DNA from: Syntrophales bacterium
GTDB lineage: Bacteria > Desulfobacterota > Syntrophia > Syntrophales > UBA8958
Direction: 5' to 3'
Assembly: GCA_026416455.1 (NCBI GenBank)
Contig: JAOAFE010000007.1
Coordinates: 48,598 to 112,597 of the forward strand
DNA length: 64,000 bases
In this document: positions 8,914 through 16,039 of the stretch, in pieces
Numbering within the stretch: the stretch's first letter is position 1
Layout: each line of letters opens with the position of its first letter
The notes under the pieces: model-generated
What the model was told of the DNA's origin: nothing
The model's database searches: none
What the model saw: the letters and a program-made list of their open reading frames with translations, nothing else
Position numbers and translations under genes: made by a program

Positions 8914-9415
8914 GCCAGGCACACGAAACGGCTGAATCAAATCCATCTGCGGGAGGGGAAGGAGGGGTAAAGAGCTTGTCCACTTGTGCCCGGGGGTCAA
9001 TGTGAGTAAAAAAAGCGGTTCTAAGTCTTAAGGCCCCTTCGGTGCAGTCGTAATGGCTAAGGCCCCATCTTTGAGCGGCTTTCTGCGACGAACACCCTTT
9101 TGTTGCCATGATAAAGCTTATATCAGATTTTTTCTCGATTATAATGTCCTCGAAAGCGCACCAGTGAGAATGATTGAGAAAGGTGATCAGTTTATCGATA
9201 CCCGATAAGTCCTTAGGCAAAATTTTAGAAAGACGGCGGGCTTCGTAGGCACCAAATTCACCTGCCAGATATAGCATGCCCTCTTTCGCCTGCTGGGGGG
9301 GACAGTTTTTCTTCACCCATTCTTCGGTCAGAAACCACATAAAGTTGAAGCTATAAAGTAGCTCACGCATGGTCATGTATAGGTGGTCTTTTGACCACTC
9401 CTCAATAGGAAACAT
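8888..9415 (-). CDS. Conserved-looking protein of unknown function
   Basis: I do not recognise this 175-residue protein. It is soluble, rich in aromatic residues at the N-terminus (LLYSFNFMWFLTEEW), and has Cys residues near 37, 87, 107 and 122 within HWCAFED, KGCSSQKAA and HYDCTEGALRLR, which could bind a metal or cofactor. The start is well supported: AGGAGG lies six bases before the ATG. It is monocistronic, divergent from the OmpA gene and convergent with the MFS gene. A distinctive block, RTAFFTHIDPRAQVDKLFTP, looks like a family signature. Confidence 0.7.
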   Translation of the reverse strand: MFPIEEWSKDHLYMTMRELLYSFNFMWFLTEEWVKKNCPPQQAKEGMLYLAGEFGAYEARRLSKILPKDLSGIDKLITFLNHSHWCAFEDIIIEKKSDISFIMATKGCSSQKAAQRWGLSHYDCTEGALRLRTAFFTHIDPRAQVDKLFTPPSPPADGFDSAVSCAWLISLGRKS

Positions 9416-9492
9416 AATGTCCTCCTAGGTCGGTAATCATCTATCGTATACTAAAAATTCAACGGAAATTCGACATCCAATAGGTGTTTTTT

Positions 9493-9521
9493 TTGCGTAA
9501 AAAAGGAAAAAGGGGTATAAG
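9493..9521 (+). promoter_or_regulatory. Candidate promoter of the OmpA-family gene
   Basis: TTGCGT (9493-9498), a 17-base A/G-rich spacer, then TATAAG (9516-9521). The transcript would begin near 9528. A strong Shine-Dalgarno, AAAGGAGG, follows just before the ATG at 9561, consistent with an abundant outer-membrane protein. Confidence 0.6.
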
Positions 9522-9560
9522 TAGCGCTAAGCAATACCTTGCTAGAGAAAGGAGGTTGGG

Positions 9561-11102
9561 ATGATGAGAAAAATTCTTGGGGTTTTACTTGTTTTGGGAA
9601 TTCTCATTGTGCTTTCATCAACGGCATTTGCCCAGGTACAAGCCGGGCGTTTTTCCATTGGACCTTATATAGGCGGACTTTCTTTTGATTCCGAAAGGTT
9701 AATAAAAAACAGTTTGACTGGCGGTGTCCGTCTCGGTTACGACATTGGTCGTTATTTCGGGGTCGAAGGTACGTTGAGCGCTTTTTTCACCGATTATGAG
9801 AGACCGGTCACGGGGAGCAAAAGTGTAGAAGGTCTAAATTACAGGTTAGAAGCGATTTTTAATATACTACCTAAGAGTTCAATCGTGCCTTTTCTCGCCG
9901 CTGGTGGGGGTGGGCAGGCGGTAGATTATCCGAAAAATTTGCCCAATGTCCACGGTCCTGTTCTCGCGTACGGTGGCGGCCTGAAGATATACTTCACCGA
10001 GAATTGGCTGATACGGTATGACATCAGACACCTCTATCAGACAAAAGATGCCTTGAACGATATTGAGTACTCTGTGGGCATTACCTATCTATTCGGGGGA
10101 AAACCCAAAAAAGCCATGGTCGTAGCTAAAGAAGAAGGTATTCCCGCCCCCATAAATTTACAGGCCTGGTCTAAGTCGGAGACGGAAAATAGTTTGGCCT
10201 GGGATTCCGTTTTTGGGGCGAGGTCTTATCGAATATACAGGGATGGAAAATTCGTAGCTACGGCCGATACGAATAAGGCAGTGGATGCAGGTCTCAATCC
10301 CGGAACTCGTTATTGTTATCGGGTTACGGCCGTAGATTCTATGGGCAAAGAATCGCCGGCCAGTAACGAAGCATGCGCCAGTACGAAAGTCAAGGCCATT
10401 TCGGCCCCGACGGAGATAACCGCTAAGGCGGCTTCGGAGAGTCAAATTGACGTTAAATGGAAAGAGTCGGAGGGAGCAAAGGAATATAAAATATATCGTG
10501 ACGGGAATTATCTAACGACCTCTAAGACACCGTTCCTTGCCGATACAGGCCTTAAAAGCTCAACCAGGTACTGTTATGCCGTAACAGCGGTGGGGGCAGA
10601 TGGTAAAGAATCGGAACTGAGCCGGACAGCCTGCGATGAAACCTTGGCACCGCCAGCGGAGGCGAAGAAAGCAGCGGAAACGAAGGGTATGGTTCTGTCG
10701 GCAAAAGAAGAAAAGGCTGTGGCGGCGGTAGAGAAGGAACTGAGAGAAAAAGGTGAAGCGAGGATTAACATTCTCTTTGATTTTAATAAGGCTGTCGTAA
10801 AACCTCAGTACCACAATGAGTTAAAGAAATTCGCCGCCGTTTTACTGCGCGATCCATCTCTCCATGTGGTAATCGAAGGTCATACAGATAACGTGGGGTC
10901 GGCGGACTACAACCTTAAACTCTCTCTGCGGAGGGCGGAAAGTGTAGTTAAGTACATGGTTGAGAAATTTGGCGTGCCTGCCTCACAGTTAACGGCGAAG
11001 GGGTACGGAAAAACCCGTCCTATTGCGGATAACAAAACCAAAGATGGCCGGGCAAAAAATAGGAGAGTCATGGCGGTCGTGGATTACGAGATTAAAAAAT
11101 AA
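9561..11102 (+). CDS. OmpA-family outer-membrane protein with two FN3 domains
   Basis: A 513-residue envelope protein. In order: signal peptide (about 1-25, ending AFAQ), an OmpA-like beta-barrel (about 27-178, alternating aromatic/glycine strands ending YSVGITYLFG), two fibronectin type III domains (about 195-275 and 280-362), a linker, and an OmpA C-terminal peptidoglycan-binding domain (about 405-513) with the signature EGHTDNVGSADYNLKLSLRR and NRRVMAVV. It would span the outer membrane and grip the cell wall. Each FN3 domain carries two Cys (YCYRVTAV...EACAS and YCYAVTAV...TACDE), likely one disulfide each. Inserting FN3 domains between barrel and peptidoglycan domain is unusual. Confidence 0.9.
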   Translation: MMRKILGVLLVLGILIVLSSTAFAQVQAGRFSIGPYIGGLSFDSERLIKNSLTGGVRLGYDIGRYFGVEGTLSAFFTDYERPVTGSKSVEGLNYRLEAIFNILPKSSIVPFLAAGGGGQAVDYPKNLPNVHGPVLAYGGGLKIYFTENWLIRYDIRHLYQTKDALNDIEYSVGITYLFGGKPKKAMVVAKEEGIPAPINLQAWSKSETENSLAWDSVFGARSYRIYRDGKFVATADTNKAVDAGLNPGTRYCYRVTAVDSMGKESPASNEACASTKVKAISAPTEITAKAASESQIDVKWKESEGAKEYKIYRDGNYLTTSKTPFLADTGLKSSTRYCYAVTAVGADGKESELSRTACDETLAPPAEAKKAAETKGMVLSAKEEKAVAAVEKELREKGEARINILFDFNKAVVKPQYHNELKKFAAVLLRDPSLHVVIEGHTDNVGSADYNLKLSLRRAESVVKYMVEKFGVPASQLTAKGYGKTRPIADNKTKDGRAKNRRVMAVVDYEIKK

Positions 11103-11125
11103 TTGCTAATTTGTACGGGCTTTAG

Positions 11126-11157
11126 GGGAGAAGGACGCGTTTTCTTCTCCCTTTTTT
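11126..11157 (+). terminator. Rho-independent terminator
   Basis: GGGAGAAG (11126-11133), a 10-base loop, then CTTCTCCC (11144-11151) and a six-T run (11152-11157). It ends the OmpA transcript. The convergent radical SAM gene ends at its right edge; an A-run just before the stem is not enough to call it bidirectional. Confidence 0.85.
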
Positions 11158-12259
11158 ATGGGCATCGGAGGATGCCTCGAGCCCATAGGCAATCACCGCA
11201 TACGGGGAAAGGATTGGCAAGACAGTCAGTCTCGTTCGTCTCAGATAGGTCGCAGCCTCCACAATCCGTACATGGTGGAAAATCAAAGGAGCGGACACGG
11301 GCGCGAAAAGAGACAAAATCATCTTTATTCCAGATAGAAGAAAGCGATTCTTCGCCTATCCTTCCAAACTCGCAGTGATAGAATAACTTAGGCCTTTTAC
11401 GGATGAAGCAGGTGTAAGAATGGAGAAGGGGTGGGCATGGGCTTACCTGGCCTTGCCAGGAGATGGCAACACAACCGGCATGAATAAACGGACAGTAATT
11501 GCTCCTCGCCCCGAGGTAGAAATCGAGAAAACTGATATTAGAATAGGCGCTCATTACCTGCCCGAAGGGAGGGTAGGTTATACTATTGAAGTCCATGTTG
11601 GGCCAAATCCAAAGGGGAAACTGGGGGGTGCCTAAACTTTCGTAAAGGTTCGGTTTTACACGGTAGAGGATTTCCTCGACCATGTCTTCCCGATAGGGAA
11701 TAAAATTGGTCACTAGTATAAACGAAGCCCCTATCGCCCTGGCTATTTCTCCTAAGGACGGAAGTTCACGGATGTTTTTTTTCATGGCCACAAATACAAT
11801 GCCTATCCGAATCGGTTTAGCCCTTTTCACGCTCATCCGATAAAGAAATCTTACATTTTCTACCACTGTCGTAATAGATGCGCCCCTTCGGATGCCCTCG
11901 TATGTACTTTCCGTTACGCCATCTATAGAGACAGACAGCTGGTCGAGACCTGCATCAAGAAGACGCATGGCCAAAACTTCATCGAGTAGGAGACCATTGG
12001 TGGTGATCTCTGTCCTTAGACCTCTTTCATGAGCACCGTTGATCATATCGGGTAATTGGGGATGGAGTAGCGGTTCACCTATGCCCGCCCAGGCCATGGT
12101 TTTGGGCCCGGGAAGGCCATCGAGGCTCTCCAAAATTTTTTTAAACGTGTACCAGTCCATATCTCCTTCCGGTTCACACCAAACACTTCGGATACAGGTC
12201 TCGCAGCGTAAATTACACCTCGTTGTAGGTTCGATGTAAATTTTTTGTAGATGATCCAT
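11156..12259 (-). CDS. Radical SAM/SPASM protein, tungsten-oxidoreductase-maturase-like
   Basis: A 367-residue radical SAM enzyme with the 4Fe-4S motif CNLRCETC near residue 17 and a Cys-rich C-terminus (CTDCGGCDLSETNETDC and CGDCLWARGILRC) that fits a SPASM domain holding auxiliary clusters. From memory the N- and C-terminal phrasing resembles the family annotated as tungsten-cofactor oxidoreductase radical SAM maturase; no aldehyde ferredoxin oxidoreductase gene is in this window to confirm that. The start at 12259 is fixed by ATGA overlap with the VKOR-like gene; the 72 extra tracked residues are an antisense-frame extension. It is the last gene of the thiol-redox block. Confidence 0.82.
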   Translation of the reverse strand: MDHLQKIYIEPTTRCNLRCETCIRSVWCEPEGDMDWYTFKKILESLDGLPGPKTMAWAGIGEPLLHPQLPDMINGAHERGLRTEITTNGLLLDEVLAMRLLDAGLDQLSVSIDGVTESTYEGIRRGASITTVVENVRFLYRMSVKRAKPIRIGIVFVAMKKNIRELPSLGEIARAIGASFILVTNFIPYREDMVEEILYRVKPNLYESLGTPQFPLWIWPNMDFNSITYPPFGQVMSAYSNISFLDFYLGARSNYCPFIHAGCVAISWQGQVSPCPPLLHSYTCFIRKRPKLFYHCEFGRIGEESLSSIWNKDDFVSFRARVRSFDFPPCTDCGGCDLSETNETDCLANPFPVCGDCLWARGILRCP

Positions 12260-12735
12260 CAGCTGAAAGGCGGGTTGTGGTAAAGAGAATAAAGAGGAAG
12301 GACGGTTCCACGGAAAAAGAAGGCAAATAAAATCAAACCGGCCAAGAAGGATAAGGCAGCGAGATAGTAGTTCATCTGTTTTGCATGGAGGGCAAAGAGG
12401 ATAACAAGCAAAAGGGCGAAGACAAGACAGTAGGGACAAAAGACGGCGTTTATGATCTGAAATCGCACGAGCCACACCTCTCCACCGAGGGCGCCGGATA
12501 GCATCATCGTTCTTACGGGGTCGGTTATGGCCAAAAAGCGGGAAGGGAGGGGCAAGGAAAGGAGGAGGAGGAACGTCATAAAGATGATGCCTATATATTT
12601 AAGGTCAATACCGAAGAGATTGCCTTTGAGGAAGGCACAGGCGGTATCACAAAGATCATAATACACCATGATGCCGATTCCCACCAAAGGCAGGATGAAG
12701 TCAAAATAGTAGGCAGTGGAGCCCCTCATTCTCAT
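12259..12735 (-). CDS. VKOR/DsbB-like membrane thiol oxidoreductase
   Basis: A 158-residue membrane protein with about four or five helices. It has a first Cys pair in DLCDTACAF (about 28-32) and a CPYC active-site motif at the start of the fourth helix (VFCPYCLVFALLL, about 98-104), the layout expected for a vitamin K epoxide reductase-like or DsbB-like enzyme that passes electrons from DsbA to quinone. It lies just downstream of a DsbA-like gene and overlaps the radical SAM gene by ATGA. The family assignment is by motif and context; overall similarity is modest. Confidence 0.75.
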   Translation of the reverse strand: MRMRGSTAYYFDFILPLVGIGIMVYYDLCDTACAFLKGNLFGIDLKYIGIIFMTFLLLLSLPLPSRFLAITDPVRTMMLSGALGGEVWLVRFQIINAVFCPYCLVFALLLVILFALHAKQMNYYLAALSFLAGLILFAFFFRGTVLPLYSLYHNPPFS

Positions 12736-12758
12736 GGAGATGTTCCTTTATGTAGGGT

Positions 12759-13322
12759 CTACAAAAGCCTTTTTAGGGCGTTTAAGATGTCATAGATACC
12801 TACCATCTTTTCTTTTTTTCCTGCTCGTATTACCACACAGGTTGGAGTCGCATCTATCTTTTCCTCTTGAATGAGCATATTGTAACGGTTAAAGGCCTCT
12901 TTTACCTCATATGTTACGTAATGTATCGACCTCTCCCGAAGGAAGTTGATAAGTTTTTCTTCTGAATTTACCTGTCTTTGTGCGGCTGCTTCCATCAGTG
13001 TATTTCGGGCGCGAAATGCACTTTCGATATCGTTTTTCCCATGTATGGCATAAAGAAAGTATCGCGCGTAGAGGGGTGTAAGTTGGTTGTAGGGTACATC
13101 CACCAAAGTCAACGTGATGACATTTTTCTTGAGGAGTTCCTTTAGTATGGGTTCCGCGTGAGGCTCCATGGCTCGACAGGGAGGACAGAAATAATCGGTA
13201 AATAAGATTACCTCAGTTGGACCTGTGCCAAAAGTCGGAAAGGTTATACCCTGGGCACCAGTATCTGCCGTTAGAAGCAGGGTAGACATAAGAACCATTA
13301 ATGAAATGAAAATACGCTTCAT
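12759..13322 (-). CDS. DsbA-like periplasmic thioredoxin-fold protein
   Basis: A 187-residue exported thioredoxin-fold protein. A signal peptide (about 1-24, MKRIFISLMVLMSTLLLTA) precedes the active site YFCPPCRAMEPHAEPIL (CPPC about 46-49). The cis-Pro loop is ATPTCVVI (about 160). The start ATG at 13322 has AAGGAGG upstream at good spacing. With the VKOR/DsbB-like gene just downstream and a CcdA-like gene upstream it forms a disulfide-exchange set. Whether it acts as oxidase or isomerase is not visible. Confidence 0.87.
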   Translation of the reverse strand: MKRIFISLMVLMSTLLLTADTGAQGITFPTFGTGPTEVILFTDYFCPPCRAMEPHAEPILKELLKKNVITLTLVDVPYNQLTPLYARYFLYAIHGKNDIESAFRARNTLMEAAAQRQVNSEEKLINFLRERSIHYVTYEVKEAFNRYNMLIQEEKIDATPTCVVIRAGKKEKMVGIYDILNALKRLL

Positions 13323-13367
13323 GGTCTAAGTAGCACCTCCTTGGCTATGGCAGCCACTTTTCGTTGT

Positions 13368-13502
13368 TTAACAGAAACATCTTACGGGGCACACTATGAC
13401 CGGGACCTTGACGTCAATGACGGATGGTAAGACGGGGATCCGACAAACGGTAACTTTACTGTTTAATTTTGAGGTCGGACCTATCACACCACTTTTCGCC
13501 AT
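13368..13502 (-). CDS. Hidden 44-residue Cys-rich ORF
   Basis: This ORF is below the track cut-off. It starts at ATG 13502, three codons after the CcdA-like stop and in the same frame (TAA CTT ATC ATG), and ends with TAA at 13368-13370, 45 bases before the DsbA-like start. The product begins MAKSGVIGPTSKLNSKVTVC and ends VPVIVCPVRCFC, with Cys at 20, 38, 42 and 44. There is no clear Shine-Dalgarno, so translation would rely on coupling or readthrough. It could be a small thiol or metal-binding protein, a lost C-terminal extension of the CcdA-like protein, or chance. Confidence 0.4.
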   Translation of the reverse strand: MAKSGVIGPTSKLNSKVTVCRIPVLPSVIDVKVPVIVCPVRCFC

Positions 13503-13508
13503 GATAAG

Positions 13509-14258
13509 TTATGCCCCCCAAAAAGGATTTCCTATAAAGTACAGCCCCAGCAGGGCAATTAAAGTTGCTGCACCTTTGCGAAACCACGTGCCCGCACTGT
13601 GCCAGAGGTTATTTTCGATCAGGCGACGGACAAAGGCTGTCGAACTTCCAGCCGCCACAATGGGCAGGCAATGACCAAGAGCAAAGAAGACTATGTATGT
13701 TATGCCCGTAAGAACTTGTTTTTGAATTGTGATAATGGCTAGGATAGGAGCGATGAAGCCGAAAGTACAGGTGCCTGAAATGATGCCATAAGAAAGGCCC
13801 AGAATAAAGGCCCCTGTCACACCTTTTAGTTTCAACCTGTATAGGAAACTGTTAGGAGTGGAGCAGGCTTTCACCCCAAACATGTCCAGGGCGACCCAAA
13901 GGAGGACGAGGCCGAGTATAATTTGCCAGACATTACCCACGTCACCCAACATTCTTCCCAAAAGAGCACAGATAATTCCTACCAGACTGATAGTTGTGAA
14001 GAGCCCGAGGGAGAAGGTGAGGGAATGAAAGAAAGCCGTAACTGTATTTACTGCCTTTTCTTGGCCTCCAACGTATGCGACGATGAGGGGGATGGATGCA
14101 ATTTGGCAGGGACTGAAAATTACGCTAACGGTTCCCCAGATTAGGGAACCGAAGATGGCCACCGTCGGTGTACCAGTGATCCATTGATTGATCGTTTCGA
14201 ATATGGGTGTAATCACTCTTTTTCTCGCGGCGAATTTCTCTCGCGCCTTTTTATACAC
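13509..14258 (-). CDS. CcdA/DsbD-type transmembrane electron carrier
   Basis: A 249-residue membrane protein with about six helices. Two helices carry the paired Cys of this family: SVIFSPCQIASIPLIVAY (Cys about 50) and IISGTCTFGFIAPIL (Cys about 163). A third Cys lies in the HCLPIV segment. CcdA-type proteins move reducing equivalents from cytoplasmic thioredoxin to extracytoplasmic thiol proteins. A charged N-terminal tail (MYKKAREKFAARKR) is longer than usual, so an internal start is possible but no better ATG is evident. It is followed by the 44-aa ORF and the DsbA-like gene. Confidence 0.85.
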   Translation of the reverse strand: MYKKAREKFAARKRVITPIFETINQWITGTPTVAIFGSLIWGTVSVIFSPCQIASIPLIVAYVGGQEKAVNTVTAFFHSLTFSLGLFTTISLVGIICALLGRMLGDVGNVWQIILGLVLLWVALDMFGVKACSTPNSFLYRLKLKGVTGAFILGLSYGIISGTCTFGFIAPILAIITIQKQVLTGITYIVFFALGHCLPIVAAGSSTAFVRRLIENNLWHSAGTWFRKGAATLIALLGLYFIGNPFWGA

Positions 14259-14292
14259 ACCGAAGGAGCAAAAGGAAAGTTGTTTTTTTCAT

Positions 14293-14868
14293 CTAGTCAA
14301 CCTGATCATGAGAAGAAATGCCCACCTGGTAGACATAGATCGGATCTCCGTGACAGGACGGGTGGTCATCTATGACCTGCTCGGCCTTCCATCCGGGCAG
14401 GGGAAAATTACAAGAGATTACTCGCGTGCCGGGGCGTAGCTCTCGGGTCAATTTTTCTGCCAACTTATCCATCACGTCTGGGAAGAGATAGCAAAAGATG
14501 ATATCGGCCTTTTTCAAATTTTCATGCCAAAAGTTTCGATAACTAATCTTTATCTTTTTCTTCCCCATCGTGCGGATTTTGGCCAAAACATACGTGAAAG
14601 GGTTGATTTCGTACCCTAGGGCGTAAGTGCCGTAACGTTGTACAGCTGCAACCAAGGCCCGTCCGTCCCCGCATCCGAGGTCAATAAAAAGCTCTCCCTC
14701 TTTCATGGGTACTCTTTCGAGGGCAATTCTCAATCGGTTAAGTGCCGTTGGGTGAAACATGGCGCCTCGTGTGATGGGCAACACGATAACGGTCGAGACG
14801 ACGAGCAAGATCTTTATGATGAGGAGGACAGAGATAATAGCCGTCAGTACGATTAGGAGGTAAATCAC
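14293..14868 (-). CDS. Membrane-anchored class I SAM methyltransferase
   Basis: A 191-residue protein with an N-terminal hydrophobic anchor (about 1-33) and a Rossmann methyltransferase domain. Motif I is LFIDLGCGDGRALVAA (about 61-76), and the acidic end of strand 2 is GYEINPFTYVLA. The DIIFCYLFPDVM stretch fits motif IV. The substrate is unknown; similar small proteins are annotated as protein-lysine or generic methyltransferases. It lies 34 bases upstream of the CcdA-like gene on the same strand and may be co-transcribed. Confidence 0.8.
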   Translation of the reverse strand: MIYLLIVLTAIISVLLIIKILLVVSTVIVLPITRGAMFHPTALNRLRIALERVPMKEGELFIDLGCGDGRALVAAVQRYGTYALGYEINPFTYVLAKIRTMGKKKIKISYRNFWHENLKKADIIFCYLFPDVMDKLAEKLTRELRPGTRVISCNFPLPGWKAEQVIDDHPSCHGDPIYVYQVGISSHDQVD

Positions 14869-14894
14869 CTGTAATTTGAAACCCCATCAACTTC

Positions 14895-16013
14895 TCATAG
14901 CGAGGAAAGAGCGATTAAATCTTTAATATCGACATGGTTTTTTTCATCTATCCGAAGCCCTTGTTCGATTAAAGACAGAACAAGAGCCTTTTCTTCGGGG
15001 AACTTATAGCCTTCGTAATCTTGCCGAAACAAAAGGGTCCCCCGCTCGTTCGTCCAGGCATTCATGGCGTGGTCAAAACAGACACGGGAATTAACCTCGA
15101 GTCTCGAAATCATAAGTTTCAGTTCTTCAAGACGTTCATGGGGTGAAGAGAGGGTAAACTTTCCCTCTTCGAACTCCTTGAACAACGGGGTACCGGGTCT
15201 AGGTACTAAGGGTCGGGATCTGATATAGTGAGGATTGATGGCATTCAGAACGCGGGCTGTATTCTCTGCATGCTGTCTCCATCTCTCCCTGCCCCCTAAA
15301 TCCGGCATCCAATACTCCGATACCTCAAAACCAGCTTCTATTGCCTTAATTCCACCTTCAATTTGCTCGGCACTGGATACTCCCTTGTTTACCCGTTTCA
15401 AAACCTCGTCATCTCCCGATTCCAGTCCGATGTGGAGACGATCGAGGCCTGCTTTTTTTATTTCCACCAATTCCTCCGATTTTCTTTGAGCCAGGGTTTT
15501 CGCCCGGGCATATGTTGTAACCCGCTTGAGAGAAGGAAGCTTCTCTCTTAAGTAGACGAGAACTTCTATCAACTCATGGGGACGCATGATGATACTGTTT
15601 GCGTCCTGAAGAAAAGCGGTTTTTCCCCCTGAATATAGCCATTGAAAGACTGAAATAGTACAGTGGTTGTGGTGGAAGTGGGGATCCGATTGCAGTAGAA
15701 GGGCGATTACCTCCCGTCTCATACTTCCTCCGAATCCCATTTTCCAGGACAGGGCCGTAAGCTCATCCCTGATTGCAGCCACGTTATCGATATCGGTCTT
15801 TATTTCCTGGACACTTCTTAACTCAAAACGTTCCTCCTTGTACATCTCGCAGAAAGTGCATTTATTCCACGGGCAGTTTCGGGTAAAGCGCATAAGCAGA
15901 GAATGACTGCCCCCTTCACTTGGGGGACGATATATGCCGATCTCAAAAGATAGATTTTTCAGTTTCTCCACGTGGCTCGATATGTCTAAGCTGTTTATAC
16001 CTTTTATTATCAT
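14895..16013 (-). CDS. Radical SAM protein (Elp3/HemN-type)
   Basis: A radical SAM enzyme of about 372 residues. The cluster motif is CPWNKCTFCEMY (CX4CX2C, so a non-standard CX4CX2C spacing) near residue 45. Later motifs are a GGxx-like segment (MGFGGSMRRE), the strand with HIGLESGDDEVLKRVNKG, and a SPLxPRPGTPL-like RPLVPRPGTPLF. I chose ATG 16013, which has GGAG five bases upstream. A GTG at 16040 overlapping the next gene's stop is an alternative. The reaction is unknown. It follows the acyl-CoA synthetase-like gene on the same strand. Confidence 0.8.
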   Translation of the reverse strand: MIIKGINSLDISSHVEKLKNLSFEIGIYRPPSEGGSHSLLMRFTRNCPWNKCTFCEMYKEERFELRSVQEIKTDIDNVAAIRDELTALSWKMGFGGSMRREVIALLLQSDPHFHHNHCTISVFQWLYSGGKTAFLQDANSIIMRPHELIEVLVYLREKLPSLKRVTTYARAKTLAQRKSEELVEIKKAGLDRLHIGLESGDDEVLKRVNKGVSSAEQIEGGIKAIEAGFEVSEYWMPDLGGRERWRQHAENTARVLNAINPHYIRSRPLVPRPGTPLFKEFEEGKFTLSSPHERLEELKLMISRLEVNSRVCFDHAMNAWTNERGTLLFRQDYEGYKFPEEKALVLSLIEQGLRIDEKNHVDIKDLIALSSL

Positions 16014-16039
16014 GGGTCTCCATCTCAAGGCTTTTTGCA

